From positions 558,001 through 622,000 of the forward strand of contig OY365809.1 in the NCBI GenBank assembly GCA_959347315.1: DNA of 64,000 bases. Reading direction: 5' to 3'. The DNA is from Bimastos eiseni (lineage: Eukaryota > Annelida > Clitellata > Crassiclitellata > Lumbricidae). Position numbers and translations under genes: made by a program. Every line of letters begins with the position of its first letter. The first letter of the stretch is position 1. Below the pieces are notes generated by a model. It made no database searches. It saw only the letters and a list, made by a program, of their open reading frames with translations, and was not told where the DNA came from. Shown in pieces: positions 48,016-59,324 of the stretch.

Positions 48016-48540
48016 AGCACCATCGACATTCTATAGTATTATGGGCACTCCGAACTTTTGAAAGGACAGTATATCAAGATACAATTGTAGCTCAGTCATG
48101 CCATTCCTACCAAAGCAAATTACTAGAACTTTACACATACGATCAAACATATCATACTAAAATGGTTCCATATACGTGTATGTGACCGTGAATGACAAAA
48201 CCAAAATATGCGATCACAGCATAAACAAAATTTAGAAAACGCCACTGCAAATATTTACGAAATAAACAGAATATGTAGATCCCTATTAAGATCTAAGACA
48301 CAAGAGCAAGAATTCAACAAAGTGGATGAAAAGAGGTCCGCACACCCTTTGAGAAATTCAAACCAGACATACAATTATCAAATAGCAGCATCTAAAAATT
48401 AGCTGACAAATCAATCCTTAAAAGTAGTTTCTCAGCAGTCTATGAATCTTAAGAACGCAGAACTAGTCGGTCTGTTCAGCGAACCAACCAAAAGAAGCCA
48501 GCAAATACACGAATACGCTCGGCTCAAAATCTTCCTAAAG

Positions 48541-48647
48541 TCACTCATCGTCGTCATCGCTATCGTCGCTGTCCTGCGTCTTCTTAATTCCATGACCAAA
48601 TATAGAACGATCGACAACGGATGTCTTCTGCTTTCCAGCAATAACAC
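48541..48647 (-). CDS. TXNDC9: TXNDC9 last exon
   Basis: Encodes VIAGKQKTSVVDRSIFGHGI and KKTQDSDSDDDDE to the TGA at 48541. Confidence 0.88.
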
Positions 48648-51600
48648 CTGAGAACGGAAGAGCAGAACATCACTCAAACACTGAATAGCTATCCTGAAAA
48701 GGCGCTATATAAATTTCATAGAGAGAAACACTGGCAATCATAAAAACACCTGTTACAGCAGAATATGTCACAAAAGACATGCAAGTGACTACATATCCTG
48801 ACTTCTTTTGGTTGAGTACATGCAATCCAAAGCACAGTGTTACTTTGTACTCATCTAGAACTCAACAGGTTAAGTGTTCTGACCAGTTCTGGTTGAGAAT
48901 ACAAAACAAGCAGTTGATACGAATATGTCTATTGGAACACATTCCAATGATAAGGGATCAGATTGCACATGTTACAAATGTCTTCTGTTTCTGACGTGCA
49001 CTGTTTATATAGAATTTAAATTGTTACAAATAATTACACCTCAGATATATATATGTCTAAACTTCCAGTTTAAGACAGAACCAACAGAAAATCTCAGTTT
49101 GTATCACAACAGGTAGAAAAACAATGGTGTGCTGTGAATTTACCGAGGGAGGCAGACAAAACCTATTACTAAAAAGCAACTACACATAACTGCTTGGCTG
49201 GGGTCTAATTATCAATAATGATCAACACTCAATTACATAAGCAGTGCAAACAAATCTTTTAGTGCTAACAATCAGCAAGTTAAGCATCTTCTATTTACAT
49301 TAGCAAAACCTATGACAATGACTTTGCAGACATTAATGATCATCATTGATCTCGTACCACTTGATAGAAGTCGCTGTTCAAGTGAAGACGTCGGAAATTC
49401 ATCGGTATTTCCAAGTTCATCGAATCCAATTATTCTGCAAATCGAAAAACAGTGAAGTTGAAGAAACTCATCCATCATACAAACGGACATGTAATGTAGT
49501 GTAAAACAGTGACAAATTATATAGTACCAAGCAATTGTAATGCAATTTAATTACAACAGTCTTACAGTTACCCTGGCAGCCACATTAGCACATGTGTCTA
49601 TAGGAAGAAATATTCAAACGGAAGAAGGAAAAAGAAAAGGAATCTATGTTTGACAATCTGGAATATTTTGTTTTATAATTCCATTGCAGTTGGGGAACAG
49701 ATTCTGTATACACCAAATGGAATTGAGGTTCACCAGTCAAGTGCGAATTGAGGAGCATTAGAATAATCCGATATTGAACAGATAAACAACGAAATTGAAA
49801 GCCTAACTCTGTATTATCTTGAAATGAAATTCATGGCATATCACCCAACTGCAGAATGGTATAGTATGACTTCAGCCACACATCTTGAAGGCAAGAAATC
49901 CCTAAATGAGGAACAAAGACCATTGTCATAAAGGCGTGTTCCATCTACTAGCCAGACTGCTTGAGTCGAAACCCAGCGCTCATCACCCTCTCCTGTCGCT
50001 CCATCATTTGACCGATCTTTCCTTCTCATCTGAACTCAGTTAATCCGAAAACAACAATAAACTGAAGACTAACAACATTAGAAATAGGGTGAATAAGAAA
50101 GAAGCAGAGAGAAGTCGGACCAACCGATCAATAACGACTCCTCTGTTGAAACAGAAAACGGCTGGAAGGACCTGAATCTTTAGTTTACCAGCAAAGAACT
50201 TAGCTTTCTCAACACTGATCTTTGCAAACTTAGTCTCAAAGTGCTTCTCCGATAAAGTCTGAAATGATGAAATTGACTGCATTGAGATGACCTCTCACAT
50301 AAACCGAGTTTAGTCAAAAACCAATTACATTATACTAAAGACTTATCAAAGCAAGCATCAACTTAACAACAGCTCCAACGAAACGATGACTAATATGAAT
50401 GTAACGTCAGTCAGCAATCAGTTGAGGAAAGACATTCAAGAGGTCAGATATCTTAACAGAAGGCAAAAAGGAAACGACACAGGTTAACAGAAGTAAAAGA
50501 AGACACTAACAAGGAGACAAATCATCTTTGTAATTGTAACCTTATAAAGCACCATTCAGAAAAGTCAGTATGCTCACGACCTGGGTCAATATGATCATTG
50601 ATAAACAGGAAAGTATTCAAGCGCTTGCAGAATTGAGAGATCAAGGTCTAGCTGCAGGTCCCAAAGGAGACGATTCCAACGAATGGGCCAACTTGAGCAA
50701 AATTCATGGAGTGGTGCAGGAATGACCAGGAGGTCAAGCGATCAAAGGAAAACCAAGTGAGGCTGAGATATCAAAGTGAAAGAGTCATCAATAGGAGTCA
50801 ATCACATCAACTTGCTAAATTGTGTATTCAACTCAACCTTAATCCCACCAGAACAAACTTAGACTAAGCTGCTTACAACCAACCTTTTGTATCAACTTAA
50901 CAATCGTAATCATAATCCACAAACTTCTGAAACCTCATTCAAAATCAAGCCAAGCACACAACTTATTCACCAATAAAAAATACTTAATAATGGTCTCCAA
51001 GTATCTTCCTACACTGGTCCTCATACATGTATCTATCGAATTTATCACCTCCTTTGCAAAAACCTTTCCATATTATTCATTACATTTCTGCAAAAACCTG
51101 TAACTTATCTTTTTCTATCGACCTGTATTCTTCAGATGAATCATTAATCAGAGTGATAGAGTAATACCTATTCTTAATGATAATAATAAACTGAAGAGCT
51201 GACTGTTAAATGGCCGTCCATTATTGCACAGCGTCGGAAATCTGGATGAAAGAAATGGACAACACATCTGTCGACAGAGGTCGTCAGGTCAAGAAAGGCT
51301 TTCTCCTCCACGATCTCCCTAAAAAAGACGTAAAAAAGACATCGTTAAATCAGTTTCAGCATTCAAAAATGTTAGCCCATCGTGTTGTCAAGGAGGGGTG
51401 TACACTGCACAGTCAACCACGCTCTCCCTCGTTTTAACAATGAAATCCCTACAGCAGATGATGTAATGTTTAACAAGTTACTGACAAGTGTGTACTATAA
51501 ATGATGCAAAAGTCAATGCAGTTCTGCATAAAAGTGTTACAGAAAACCTTATTCGGATTGAGTCCGACTTAATATGCTTTGCAAGTTGATGTAAGTGAAC

Positions 51601-52551
51601 TGCTGAGAGACAGAGTCATTTTCTACTTTTATAATTGCTGATTGGCTGATGGTCAGAATCTGCCTTACGTATATTTGCCATGCTCCTTTTCTTTCATGCT
51701 GCTGAACTGTTGCGACATCTTCTTCAGCTGAGAGATCCTTGCCTCTCGTATCGAATGAGGAATGTCCTCAGCTTCCAATTCATTGAGAAGATCCTACGTC
51801 GCATAGAATCAAACTTAACCGATCAGAAGCACCTCGATATTTTCAGATTATTTTCACACAATGCTTTAGACATTGTTGTCATGACCCAATAAGATGGACA
51901 TTTTCATGAAACGAGGTTCAGGTTGTGACCTGGGTTTGAATATGATCAAAGAGCTTCAATAACCCCACTCAAAGCATCTGTGAATGGTTGCCATTAATGA
52001 TAAAGATTGTGCAAGTTTTGGCCAGATCATGGCAATTTGCAGCTGGATAGGAGGAGTGAAATGGGAAACGAATGAGAGATTAATAATGTGGGAAACACAC
52101 ACTGAAAAGGAATCAAATGATCAAGTTGTCAACCCAATTAGGATGTAAATGGTCGAGCAGATGGAAAAGTTCGTATTCTTCAATGAAGGGGTAGTTGGTA
52201 GAGGCCTTGGGTCGGAAATTTGGGGTAAATAAATGGAGTCCACGAAAAAAAATAAATTTTAGTTTATATCTTAAGGCAAAAACAGAACAGAGATCTAGGA
52301 TTGTAAACTGAAATATACTGAAAGTCGCCTGATAGGCAAAACAAATAAAATTATCTTGCATATTCGTCTATAATAATTATTATTAGTCATCATTCCAAAG
52401 TTTGTGACACGAGATTCGATAGAACGCGTATGGTTCTATGACTCAATCCAGTAATGTTCTTAGAGCCCGCAGACATAAAAAACCAACAGACCTCTTCCGC
52501 GAGTGCATTGTCTTCAATGATTTTCTCGGCTTGTTCCGCTGTAGCCGACAT
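48541..52551 (-). CDS. TXNDC9: Thioredoxin domain-containing protein 9
   Basis: Six exons join in phase: 52551-52492, 51793-51669, 51318-51204, 50258-50125, 49434-49358 and 48647-48541, giving 205 residues (human 226). TXNDC9 is a phosducin-like thioredoxin-fold protein that modulates the CCT/TRiC chaperonin. Residues 20-62 are a charged helix. The thioredoxin-like fold follows with VVHFFHPDFRRCAIMDGHL: there is only one Cys where a redox enzyme would have CXXC, as in other TXNDC9. Then ETKFAKISVEKAKFFAGKLK, IQVLPAVFCFNRG and GFDELGNTDEFPTSSLEQRL match the family closely. The acidic end DSDSDDDDE matches the DSDSDDD tail. Start codon context is the first ATG of an open 5' exon. The N-terminus is shorter than in vertebrates; an extra exon between exons 1 and 2 is possible but not required by phase. 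Confidence 0.93.
49358..49434 (-). CDS. TXNDC9: TXNDC9 exon 5
   Basis: Encodes IIGFDELGNTDEFPTSSLEQ and RLLSSG. Phase 2 in and phase 1 out. Confidence 0.92.
50125..50258 (-). CDS. TXNDC9: TXNDC9 exon 4
   Basis: Encodes TLSEKHFETKFAKISVEKAK through FCFNRGVVID. Ends in phase 2 before gttggt. Confidence 0.92.
51204..51318 (-). CDS. TXNDC9: TXNDC9 exon 3
   Basis: Encodes EIVEEKAFLDLTTSVDRCVV and HFFHPDFRRCAIMDGHL. Acceptor ttttttag. Phase 2 in and 0 out. A plus-strand ORF covers the same bases and is a shadow. Confidence 0.9.
51669..51793 (-). CDS. TXNDC9: TXNDC9 exon 2
   Basis: Encodes DLLNELEAEDIPHSIREARI and QLKKMSQQFSSMKEKEHGKY, the helical segment before the thioredoxin fold. A stop immediately upstream fixes the acceptor. 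Phase 2 out. Confidence 0.88.
52492..52551 (-). CDS. TXNDC9: TXNDC9 exon 1
   Basis: Encodes MSATAEQAEKIIEDNALAEE, before a gtctgt donor; phase 0 out. Confidence 0.7.
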
Positions 52552-54639
52552 GAGATGTTTGTTCTGATTTTGCTAAAAATTCAACGGAACCCGCAACATC
52601 AAACGCACGACGGTTGTCAATGGCCACAGACTAAAACCTCTAAGTAATGACCCTAATATTTAACGCCCGCTTGCTGTGACGGCGAGTACTAGATGTCGAA
52701 TTTCAGCTTATCCACGCGCTACGTCTAGTCAGCAGTGATGGGCACCAACTACTTCACTATTAATTAAAACTATTTCCTAACTACTTTCAAAATATGTAGT
52801 TATAACTACTATTTAACTACTTTAGATGACAAGTAGCTATGACTACTATTGTAACTACCACATAAGTAGTTAACTACTTTTAAAACTACTTTGCTAATGT
52901 TATGTCATGGTGCATTGATAGTCACCAAGCAGCGGGCATAAGCAAATTTATTGTCAATATTAATTGCTGACATTCAACGTAAGTAATAAACATGATCTAA
53001 AACACAATGACGCATCTAATAGTAAACTAACAAGGACAAGAACTACTGGCACATGTTACAAAGCACCCTGATTAGACCCAGTCTAGCAGTAACATAAGAC
53101 AACTTGTTGCAACTACAAAAATGTCTAGCCTACAAAGTCCTGAACTGTAAAACTCTTAGAAAATGTTAATGTTCAGAATCAAAAAGTAGTGTATGTATAT
53201 TATACTACAAGTCTATAACTGTAGGCCTATATCACGTGCACTATTTGATGTTTGCATCAACCGCATTTCTTCAATTCCTCATATGTTGCCAATTGCTGCT
53301 CAGATCTAAAACGATCACTAGTCTATCCAGCCAGTAAAGGAATGCCACTCTTACCGTTGTGTCTCTGTCTTTCTGTCTGTCTGTGTCTGTCTGTCCGTCT
53401 GTTTCTGTCTGTCTGGCTCTCTCACCTCTGTCATTCTTGACTCGACAATCACGTACCTCTCTCAGACCCACTTGTGGTCATCCAGCCGCGTACAGCGGCG
53501 TACTGGCGTTTTTCCTCACTCCTTAACCCTGGATTATAAGCCACAATTCTCTAAGACCGCTTTTCTTTAGTTCTTACATTGCGCAACAATATCCAGGTAT
53601 GCCATTAAACAGGAATAATGCCTTAGGCTTTCTCTATACAGGTAGTTCTGAGAGGAACCCACTTCTTTACAATATGCGCAAATTTTAATGAAACAATTAC
53701 ATAGCGAATTTACTCATGAGATTATTATGGGCAACGTCCATGTTTGTTGTGAAAGAACAGAAATTCCTGTGAGACGGAACTCAGGTAGGCCCTATAGCTA
53801 TTCGATGTCACTCATGCAGTGTGGAGCTATACCTAACATTCTCAGTTTCGACAAAGTCATGGTATCAAATTGACACCCTGTCAGGTGCTTCGGGACCCTT
53901 TGTGCCAAGCCAGATGGAAAAACCTTGATCCGCCTGTGTGAAAACGATACTCCTTACGGGCAAGTTTAATAGCAATATAAAGTCGTGAATTGTTTCGTTG
54001 AGATGGAAGTCGCTTCAATGCAATAATGGAGAGTTTGGAGAAAACTAAGTTCACACAGTAGCTGGGTGTTTTGGATCGTTAGTAACCAGTCATGCAAAGG
54101 GTGCCGAGTATGATCAGTGGCCCACAAGAACTAGAGCTGAATTGCGCCTTTGCACGATCGACGCACGCTGTCCCATAGGCTTTTCCTCTACCCATTTTCT
54201 TGTTTAATTGGTGTCTTAGAAAAGCGATTTGCACTTTCGAAATAGACTGGCCACTTCTGAAGACGAGACGATGCCATTGGATGGAAAAGAGTTATAGAGA
54301 CCGTATAAGATCCATTGTCCCATTTGGTGAATAGCTAAAACGCGTCACAAAATTCCGAGTATGAATTAATTATACTGAAACTCTATTGTCCTCGATTGCG
54401 GGCGTAGCTCATCATCATATTTTAACAATAACTAATGAGGTTAGAACGGAAGTTTATTAAAATGAAGAAACGCACTAATAAAGAAACAACGATTTTTGAA
54501 GGTAAACTGCAGACTGATGTAAACGAATTGTCAATGTATATCGCGCAAATATTTAAACACAGTTAATAATATTTAAAACTAGATTTAGGAAGAAATGGCA
54601 CCAGCGTTTCAAGAGATATCGAAGTTTTTCAATACATAA
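52552..54639. other. Intergenic region upstream of TXNDC9
   Basis: No exon recognised. Contains an AACTAC/GTAGTT self-complementary cluster (52745-52905), CTGT repeats near 53370-53420 and TAGGCCTA motifs. The TXNDC9 promoter should be near 52.6 kb. Confidence 0.6.
52745..52905. repeat. AACTAC/GTAGTT cluster (MITE-like)
   Basis: aactac and gtagtt recur about fifteen times in 160 bp, giving extensive self-complementarity, much like the AGTAAC cluster at 19.1 kb. Confidence 0.45.
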
Positions 54640-54645
54640 TTTATT
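54640..54645 (-). terminator. Polyadenylation signal after the propeller exon
   Basis: AATAAA on the minus strand, about 55 bases past the stop at 54698. Confidence 0.65.
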
Positions 54646-54697
54646 CAGTTATTTAACACAAATTGTCTGTCCCCATCGCAACATCCTTTCGAGTTTC

Positions 54698-55566
54698 TCA
54701 ATCTTCTATGAGACGGGAGACAGTATAAATACTGGTCCGAGTAAAACCGTTGTGAATGCTCACTATCTCATTCCTCTCGCTGTCGTAGCGCAGGTCAACG
54801 AGGAAAAGGATCTCGTTTTCACCCTCTTCTTGCAGTGTATAACTGCAAAGGTGATTAAATTCGGAATCCAAAAGTTCGATTCCATCAAACTGATTGGCGA
54901 TAAAAATTCTACCACAATTATCAACAACCATCACATTCGAACAAAACTCGTCACCATCTGATAATTTGCATTGGCGCACAACGCTCCCATTAACATCGAT
55001 CTCAAATAACTGTAGCCCTTTAGATCCTTTTCTGACATAAGCCACCACCAAGTTTCCGCTTGACGTCAGAAGTAGGTCTCGATACAGGAACGCATCACTA
55101 TCTGGAGGCAACGTTATTTCATGCTGTAAGGAACCAATCGCATCGTAAATGCTCATAATAGTAGGAGTCAATCCTGCCTTCACTGATAGGATCATTAGGC
55201 TACCATTGGCGGAGACGCGCATCATATCAACTGGTCTTCTGTGATCACTTTCCCATGGCGACATCTTAAACTGGCCATCTACGTCTTCAGAGATGCAGAA
55301 GACCGAATGGGTGAGGTTTCTATTTCGTACGCTAACATAGACACAGTTTGACGCATTGCAACCTGTCATGTGAACTTCGCATGTTTTAGGTAGCGGGATG
55401 ATATCCTTCTCAATCTTCATAATACCGTTGCGGTTGAAGACATGAACAGCATAGCTATGTTGGTCTTGTGCGTAGAGTACAAATATATTGTTCTTCAGAG
55501 TAGTCGTAGCCTTGATCGCTGAGCTAATCGTTGTCTTCAGCAAAACATTCATGCGATTCGTCTGGG
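54698..55566 (-). CDS. Beta-propeller (NHL-like) terminal exon
   Basis: One exon of 289 codons after a ctattttcag acceptor (phase 1). It starts QTNRMNVLLKTTISSAIKAT. It shows repeated blade-like units: NNIFVLYAQDQHSYAVHVFN, GSLMILSVKAGLTPTIMSIY, GNLVVAYVRKGSKGLQLFEI, GRIFIANQFDGIELLDSEFN. I read it as a beta-propeller of the NHL/TRIM type. Similar proteins seem to be multicopy in marine invertebrates, from memory only. No upstream exon is found between 55567 and 57290. The F-box exon ending at 57984 is on the same strand and leaves phase 1, so the two could be spliced. The function is unknown. Confidence 0.75.
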
Positions 55567-56343
55567 CTGAAAATAGAACTCGGCTTAATATATTGCACAC
55601 TAACGACAAGTACTAAAACCGAATATATGTAATGTAATGGAGCACTTATATAGCGCCACCCGAACCAAAGGCGCTCACGAGTCGACACAAAGCTAAACAG
55701 AGAAAGAAAAGCGCTTCCGGAAGGCAGCAGAGGAGATAGAGATCAGCTCCTTGCGAAGAGAATGTTCTTAACGTAAGATATGACTAGCATTAGGCTATAC
55801 ATGCATTGACGCATATAATGTATAACTGAATGTTGAGAATAGTCAGGAAATTGACTTTGCTATTCCGCAAGTGCCACTTCAAGCGTTAATTTCGTATTCA
55901 TGACCTCCAAACCTGTAAAGCGCCATTCGAAAGTCAAGGACACTGAGACATTCATGATGACATGATCGCTGAGTCGGATAAGAAGGATTTGTAGACAGTT
56001 CTCCAGTGGTGTCTTGAAATGGAGGAGCTGGAGTTGGTGAGTAGAATGTTTTCTTGGCAGTAGCGATCGGTTCATGGTATATCATTGTGGGTGATTTTAG
56101 GGTATTGAGAGCTTTTGCTATAGATGTGAGGTAGATATGGCGCTTGCTTGCGGGTGCTCAAGGCGCATACGAAAGGTTTCAAAGCTAGAAGGCAAAGAGT
56201 GAACTAATGACAACTGGTGTGTGAGCTGTGCTGGAATATCGAGTAAGTCGGAAAGTTTTTAATTGTAGCAGGACCTAAGGTCATCTTTTGTAAGAGGAAG
56301 CGATGCGAACAAGTTGATAGTTAGTAACTTTAATGGAAGAATA

Positions 56344-56640
56344 CAGGGGTGTAACAAGCGGGGGGCAGGAGGGGCACCGCCCACCCAGTTTTGAAACTGG
56401 GGGCAAAGCCCCCCAGTTTTAGTGCTCAGTGCCCCCCAGGTGTCCCCCAAATTGGTTCTTTTTTATGCTTATCCGATGGATTTTTAAGAATACATTTGTT
56501 AAGATAATTTGTGCCCCCTATTTTTCAAATTTCTGGGAGGGCAAAATTCAAAAAGTGGGAGGGCCAAACAAAATTTTTGCGCTTCGCGCAATATTTTTTA
56601 AATTATGCCTCCCACTTTTCAAAACCTTGTTACACCTCTG
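56344..56640. mobile_element. hAT-type MITE copy 2 with 8-bp target duplication
   Basis: The element begins caggggtgtaacaagcgggg and ends caaaaccttgttacacctctg-like (last bases gttacacctctg). GAAGAATA flanks both ends exactly. Its right end is the inverse of the left end of the copy at 35709, so the two lie in opposite orientation. Confidence 0.9.
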
Positions 56641-56774
56641 GAAGAATATTATATTTTATGAAGGCCTGACAGTCAATGGACCCGATGAGACGAAGTCAGT
56701 GAGTGGATGATGGGCGTCGAGGAAAAGTTCAGTTTAAAAGTCAGCAATGATTGGGTTGTGGTCGGCAATGATGA

Positions 56775-56880
56775 AAACAGAGAAAGAGAAAGAGAGAGAC
56801 CGAGACAGACAGAGAGACAGACAGAAGGAGAGAGAGACAGACAGGAAGAGAGAGACAGAGAGAAAGACAGAGAGAGAAAT
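56775..56880. repeat. GA/CAGA microsatellite
   Basis: Impure GAGA and CAGACAGA repeats; ORFs across it are artefacts. Confidence 0.9.
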
Positions 56881-57175
56881 GAGTAGGAGATGTCTGAATT
56901 GATAACAACATCTAGTGTGTGGTTCTTGATACGGATCGGGAAGTTGACGTATTTGACGAGATACACTGATGAGAATGCAATGAGGTCGGCGGTCAGTAAG
57001 AATTCGCTGGTAGTATTGGAAGCGAGCAAGAGGAGCCATTCTAAATCACCGAGTGTAACAGAAGGCTTTGAGGAGTAGGAGTTGTCCAAAGGATCGTCCA
57101 GAAGAGATCCAGCGGACTTAGTCAACTTGTATAAAACGACACGTTACAGCACTGTTCAGTCAAATATTAATCTGT

Positions 57176-57185
57176 TTTATTTATT
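57176..57185 (-). terminator. Polyadenylation signals, F-box-like gene
   Basis: Overlapping AATAAATAAA on the minus strand, about 110 bases after the stop at 57291. Confidence 0.75.
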
Positions 57186-57290
57186 GCAGAAAAACGACAC
57201 GTATTAAAACAAATATTCTTAAAACGTAATATATAATTTACAGAATGCATGCACTAGGCCTAAATGTCTTCACAAGTTCAATGAGAATTG

Positions 57291-57601
57291 TCAGGAAATT
57301 GAATGCTGTAACCTTCGATGTGGCTGTCCAATACATGCAACTTCAAACGTCAAGAACCAAGCGCAATCAACTTTATACTTATTGAACTTGAATCTTGGAT
57401 AGTGCATCAAACGACCCGAAGTCAGTTTGAGCTGGAACCTGTCTGGATTGAACCTAGTAGGCCCATTATTTTCCTTTGTGAACGTGTGACTGTCTTGTTC
57501 CATGACTTGAATATACATGTATAGCTGCGCTGGACTGTCAATGGCGAATTGGAGTTCAAAATCCGCCATAGGAGATATTTCCCTCACGATTTCTGCTCCT
57601 T
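57291..57601 (-). CDS. F-box-like gene exon 4 (terminal)
   Basis: Encodes EGAEIVREISPMADFELQFA through HRRLQHSIS and stop. Acceptor attatgcag fits phase 1. Confidence 0.8.
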
Positions 57602-57759
57602 CTGCATAATTATCCAATTAAGATCTTGAAAAATCAACCAACTAATGAGCCACAGACAGCACTCTGTCCGTACAGTAGGCTACATCACAAGTCGAAAGAG
57701 TGAGCACAGAGGTAGTGAGATGGCCAACGCAATAAAATCGCATAAACACATATGATTTA

Positions 57760-57797
<38 letters not shown>

Positions 57798-59324
57798 GTC
57801 TGCTGTTATTTAAACGCGTCACCGTGGCACCAACTTACGTATGGCCGCAAGCATCATAGTTTCGCCGTATTTAAGATGCATTACTCCTGGCGCATTCAAC
57901 TTTCATGGTTTCCAATATCGTGAGCAAGAACACAGTTTTGATAATAGAACGAAAGCATAATTAGGCCTATTTATTAAACTCACCGGTGTCGTCTAGAATT
58001 CTGTGAAGTTTAGTTCGGAAGCAATCGGTCGTAATGATGTTGCTCCATTGCGGACAGACAGTTGTAAGTCGGATTATCGCCAGATAGGCTTTTTCTCTCC
58101 AAACACTTTTGACCAGCTTCAAATCCTTCACTTCCATAACTACGGCTTTAACGAGGATACACTCAAGTAGCTCGAACGGAAGATCTTGGATCTATACGAA
58201 CGCGAAAAAAAGATATCATAGATGCCAACATACTTCTTACGAACTGGTCAATGTGGTCAGCATAAAATCAACAAGTAATCAGTACCTAAAATAACGACGT
58301 AAAACTGAAGTAGAAACACGAGGACGAACTGAACGTCTAACTTCATTGATTATTCTGATTTGGTGACTCATTCGCATGTAAAAAAAGTGAAGAGAATGAA
58401 CAAGTTCGAATCGTTCTTTGGCGATTATTGCTTGTTCGTAGGCCTACTATTTTTCAATTATTTACATTCAACCAGCTTTGTTTGAAAAGTTTAAAATTAT
58501 TAATTCATCTTTGTGCCTTGTGAATAATATTTATGTTTTAACTATCGACTAAGTCGATACACTCAGCGTGCTCGAAGATTCACATGATGAAGGCAGAGGA
58601 CACTGAGCCCGACGGTTAAAGTATACAGTACTCCACCCCACAGGATCGGTATGATAGACTTAATAAAACACTATATAGGCCTATATATTATGTTCTGAAA
58701 ATATGACGCATTTAGACAAGAGTAGCTGTCTGGAATTGAAATTTAAATATATACGCTATTTGGGTAGAGAAAAAGCTCGACCACAAAAAGACTATAAAAC
58801 TAACTGATCAAGCAATTCGCAAAGTTTAGATTATGCCATGTGGTATAGGCTATAGCTTACCGTTATGTCGTTCAACGAATCGAGTTTCTCTCGTTTAGCG
58901 TTGTCGTCTCTTTGTAAGGGTGCTTGAAGCAGAATAAGAAAATAAGGTAACCTATCTTCATACGTGCAAGATAGATAGCTGAACTTTATAACAACATCGC
59001 ACGCAATGAAAAAATATTGTACAGTGTCTGTAAAACAAATGAGTTGAAAAGTCTAATTTAATATACACATTTAATAATTGAATAATCAGGAGAATTACTA
59101 TCACAATGTTTATATTTACACGGTGCTTTGCAAATAGCTGGTCGTAGCTTAATTGTGGTTTCGATATTCCAAGCGTACATCTTGAAAAGACAGATTTAGT
59201 CATTGAAATTGCAAAACAATTATGTAACGCAACATAAATCTTTCTTGTTTTAAAGCTTACTTTCCGAGTCTTCGTTCGTTTTCTCATCGTTGTTGGATTC
59301 AGGTGATGCTCGTTTCTTCGACAT
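57291..59324 (-). CDS. F-box-like protein, four exons
   Basis: Exons 59324-59261, 58922-58861, 58191-57984 and 57601-57291 join in phase to 214 residues. The N-terminal 40 residues are highly charged and disordered (MSKKRASPESNNDEKTNEDS). An F-box-like helix bundle starts near 43: IQDLPFELLECILVKAV, then LTTVCPQWSNIITTDCFRTK. F-box proteins are substrate adaptors of SCF ubiquitin ligases; that role is inferred. The last exon (ADFELQFAIDSPAQLYMYIQ to the stop) is not a domain I recognise. Poly(A) signals follow at 57176-57185. About 23 extra residues sit between the first F-box helix and the VCPQW motif, longer than in a standard F-box. The start is the first ATG, followed by a clean gtaagc donor. 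Confidence 0.82.
57762..57792. repeat. (TA)n microsatellite
   Basis: TA repeat in the last intron of the F-box-like gene. Confidence 0.9.
57984..58191 (-). CDS. F-box-like gene exon 3, F-box
   Basis: Encodes IQDLPFELLECILVKAVVME through FRTKLHRILDDT. Phase 0 in and phase 1 out, strong gtgagt donor. Confidence 0.85.
58861..58922 (-). CDS. F-box-like gene exon 2
   Basis: Encodes PLQRDDNAKREKLDSLNDIT. Acceptor ctgcttcaag, donor gtaagc; phase 1 in and 0 out. Confidence 0.78.
59261..59324 (-). CDS. F-box-like gene exon 1
   Basis: Encodes MSKKRASPESNNDEKTNEDS plus one residue; phase 1 out, donor gtaagc. Confidence 0.8.

Larger units (their letters stand above)
37133..48540. other. Intergenic region between SLC30A1 and TXNDC9
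   Basis: Eleven kilobases without a recognised gene. It should include the SLC30A1 promoter and the TXNDC9 3' UTR. Contents: TA repeat 37447-37490, TTA repeat 38590-38682, SINE 39225-39356, CAGA repeats near 41.1 kb, GGAAGGAGGGAG repeats near 42.6 kb, purine repeats 43965-44060, a 27-bp satellite 44404-44655, an 8-bp satellite 44841-44896, a GGTACCCG palindrome cluster 46305-46590, and a SINE at 47.9 kb. Two stretches (43290-43540, 46750-47110) share a dispersed accagcttattcacg motif. Confidence 0.75.
55567..57290. other. Interval between propeller exon and F-box last exon
   Basis: Contains a SINE-type ttatatagcgcca tail near 55653, the second hAT-type MITE (56344-56640), a CAGA/GAGA tract at 56775-56880 and the poly(A) signals of the F-box gene. 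No exon is recognised. Confidence 0.65.

Noticed and set aside
51210..51437. Plus-strand 75-aa ORF
   Set aside because: It is the shadow of TXNDC9 exon 3, which matches the family on the minus strand.
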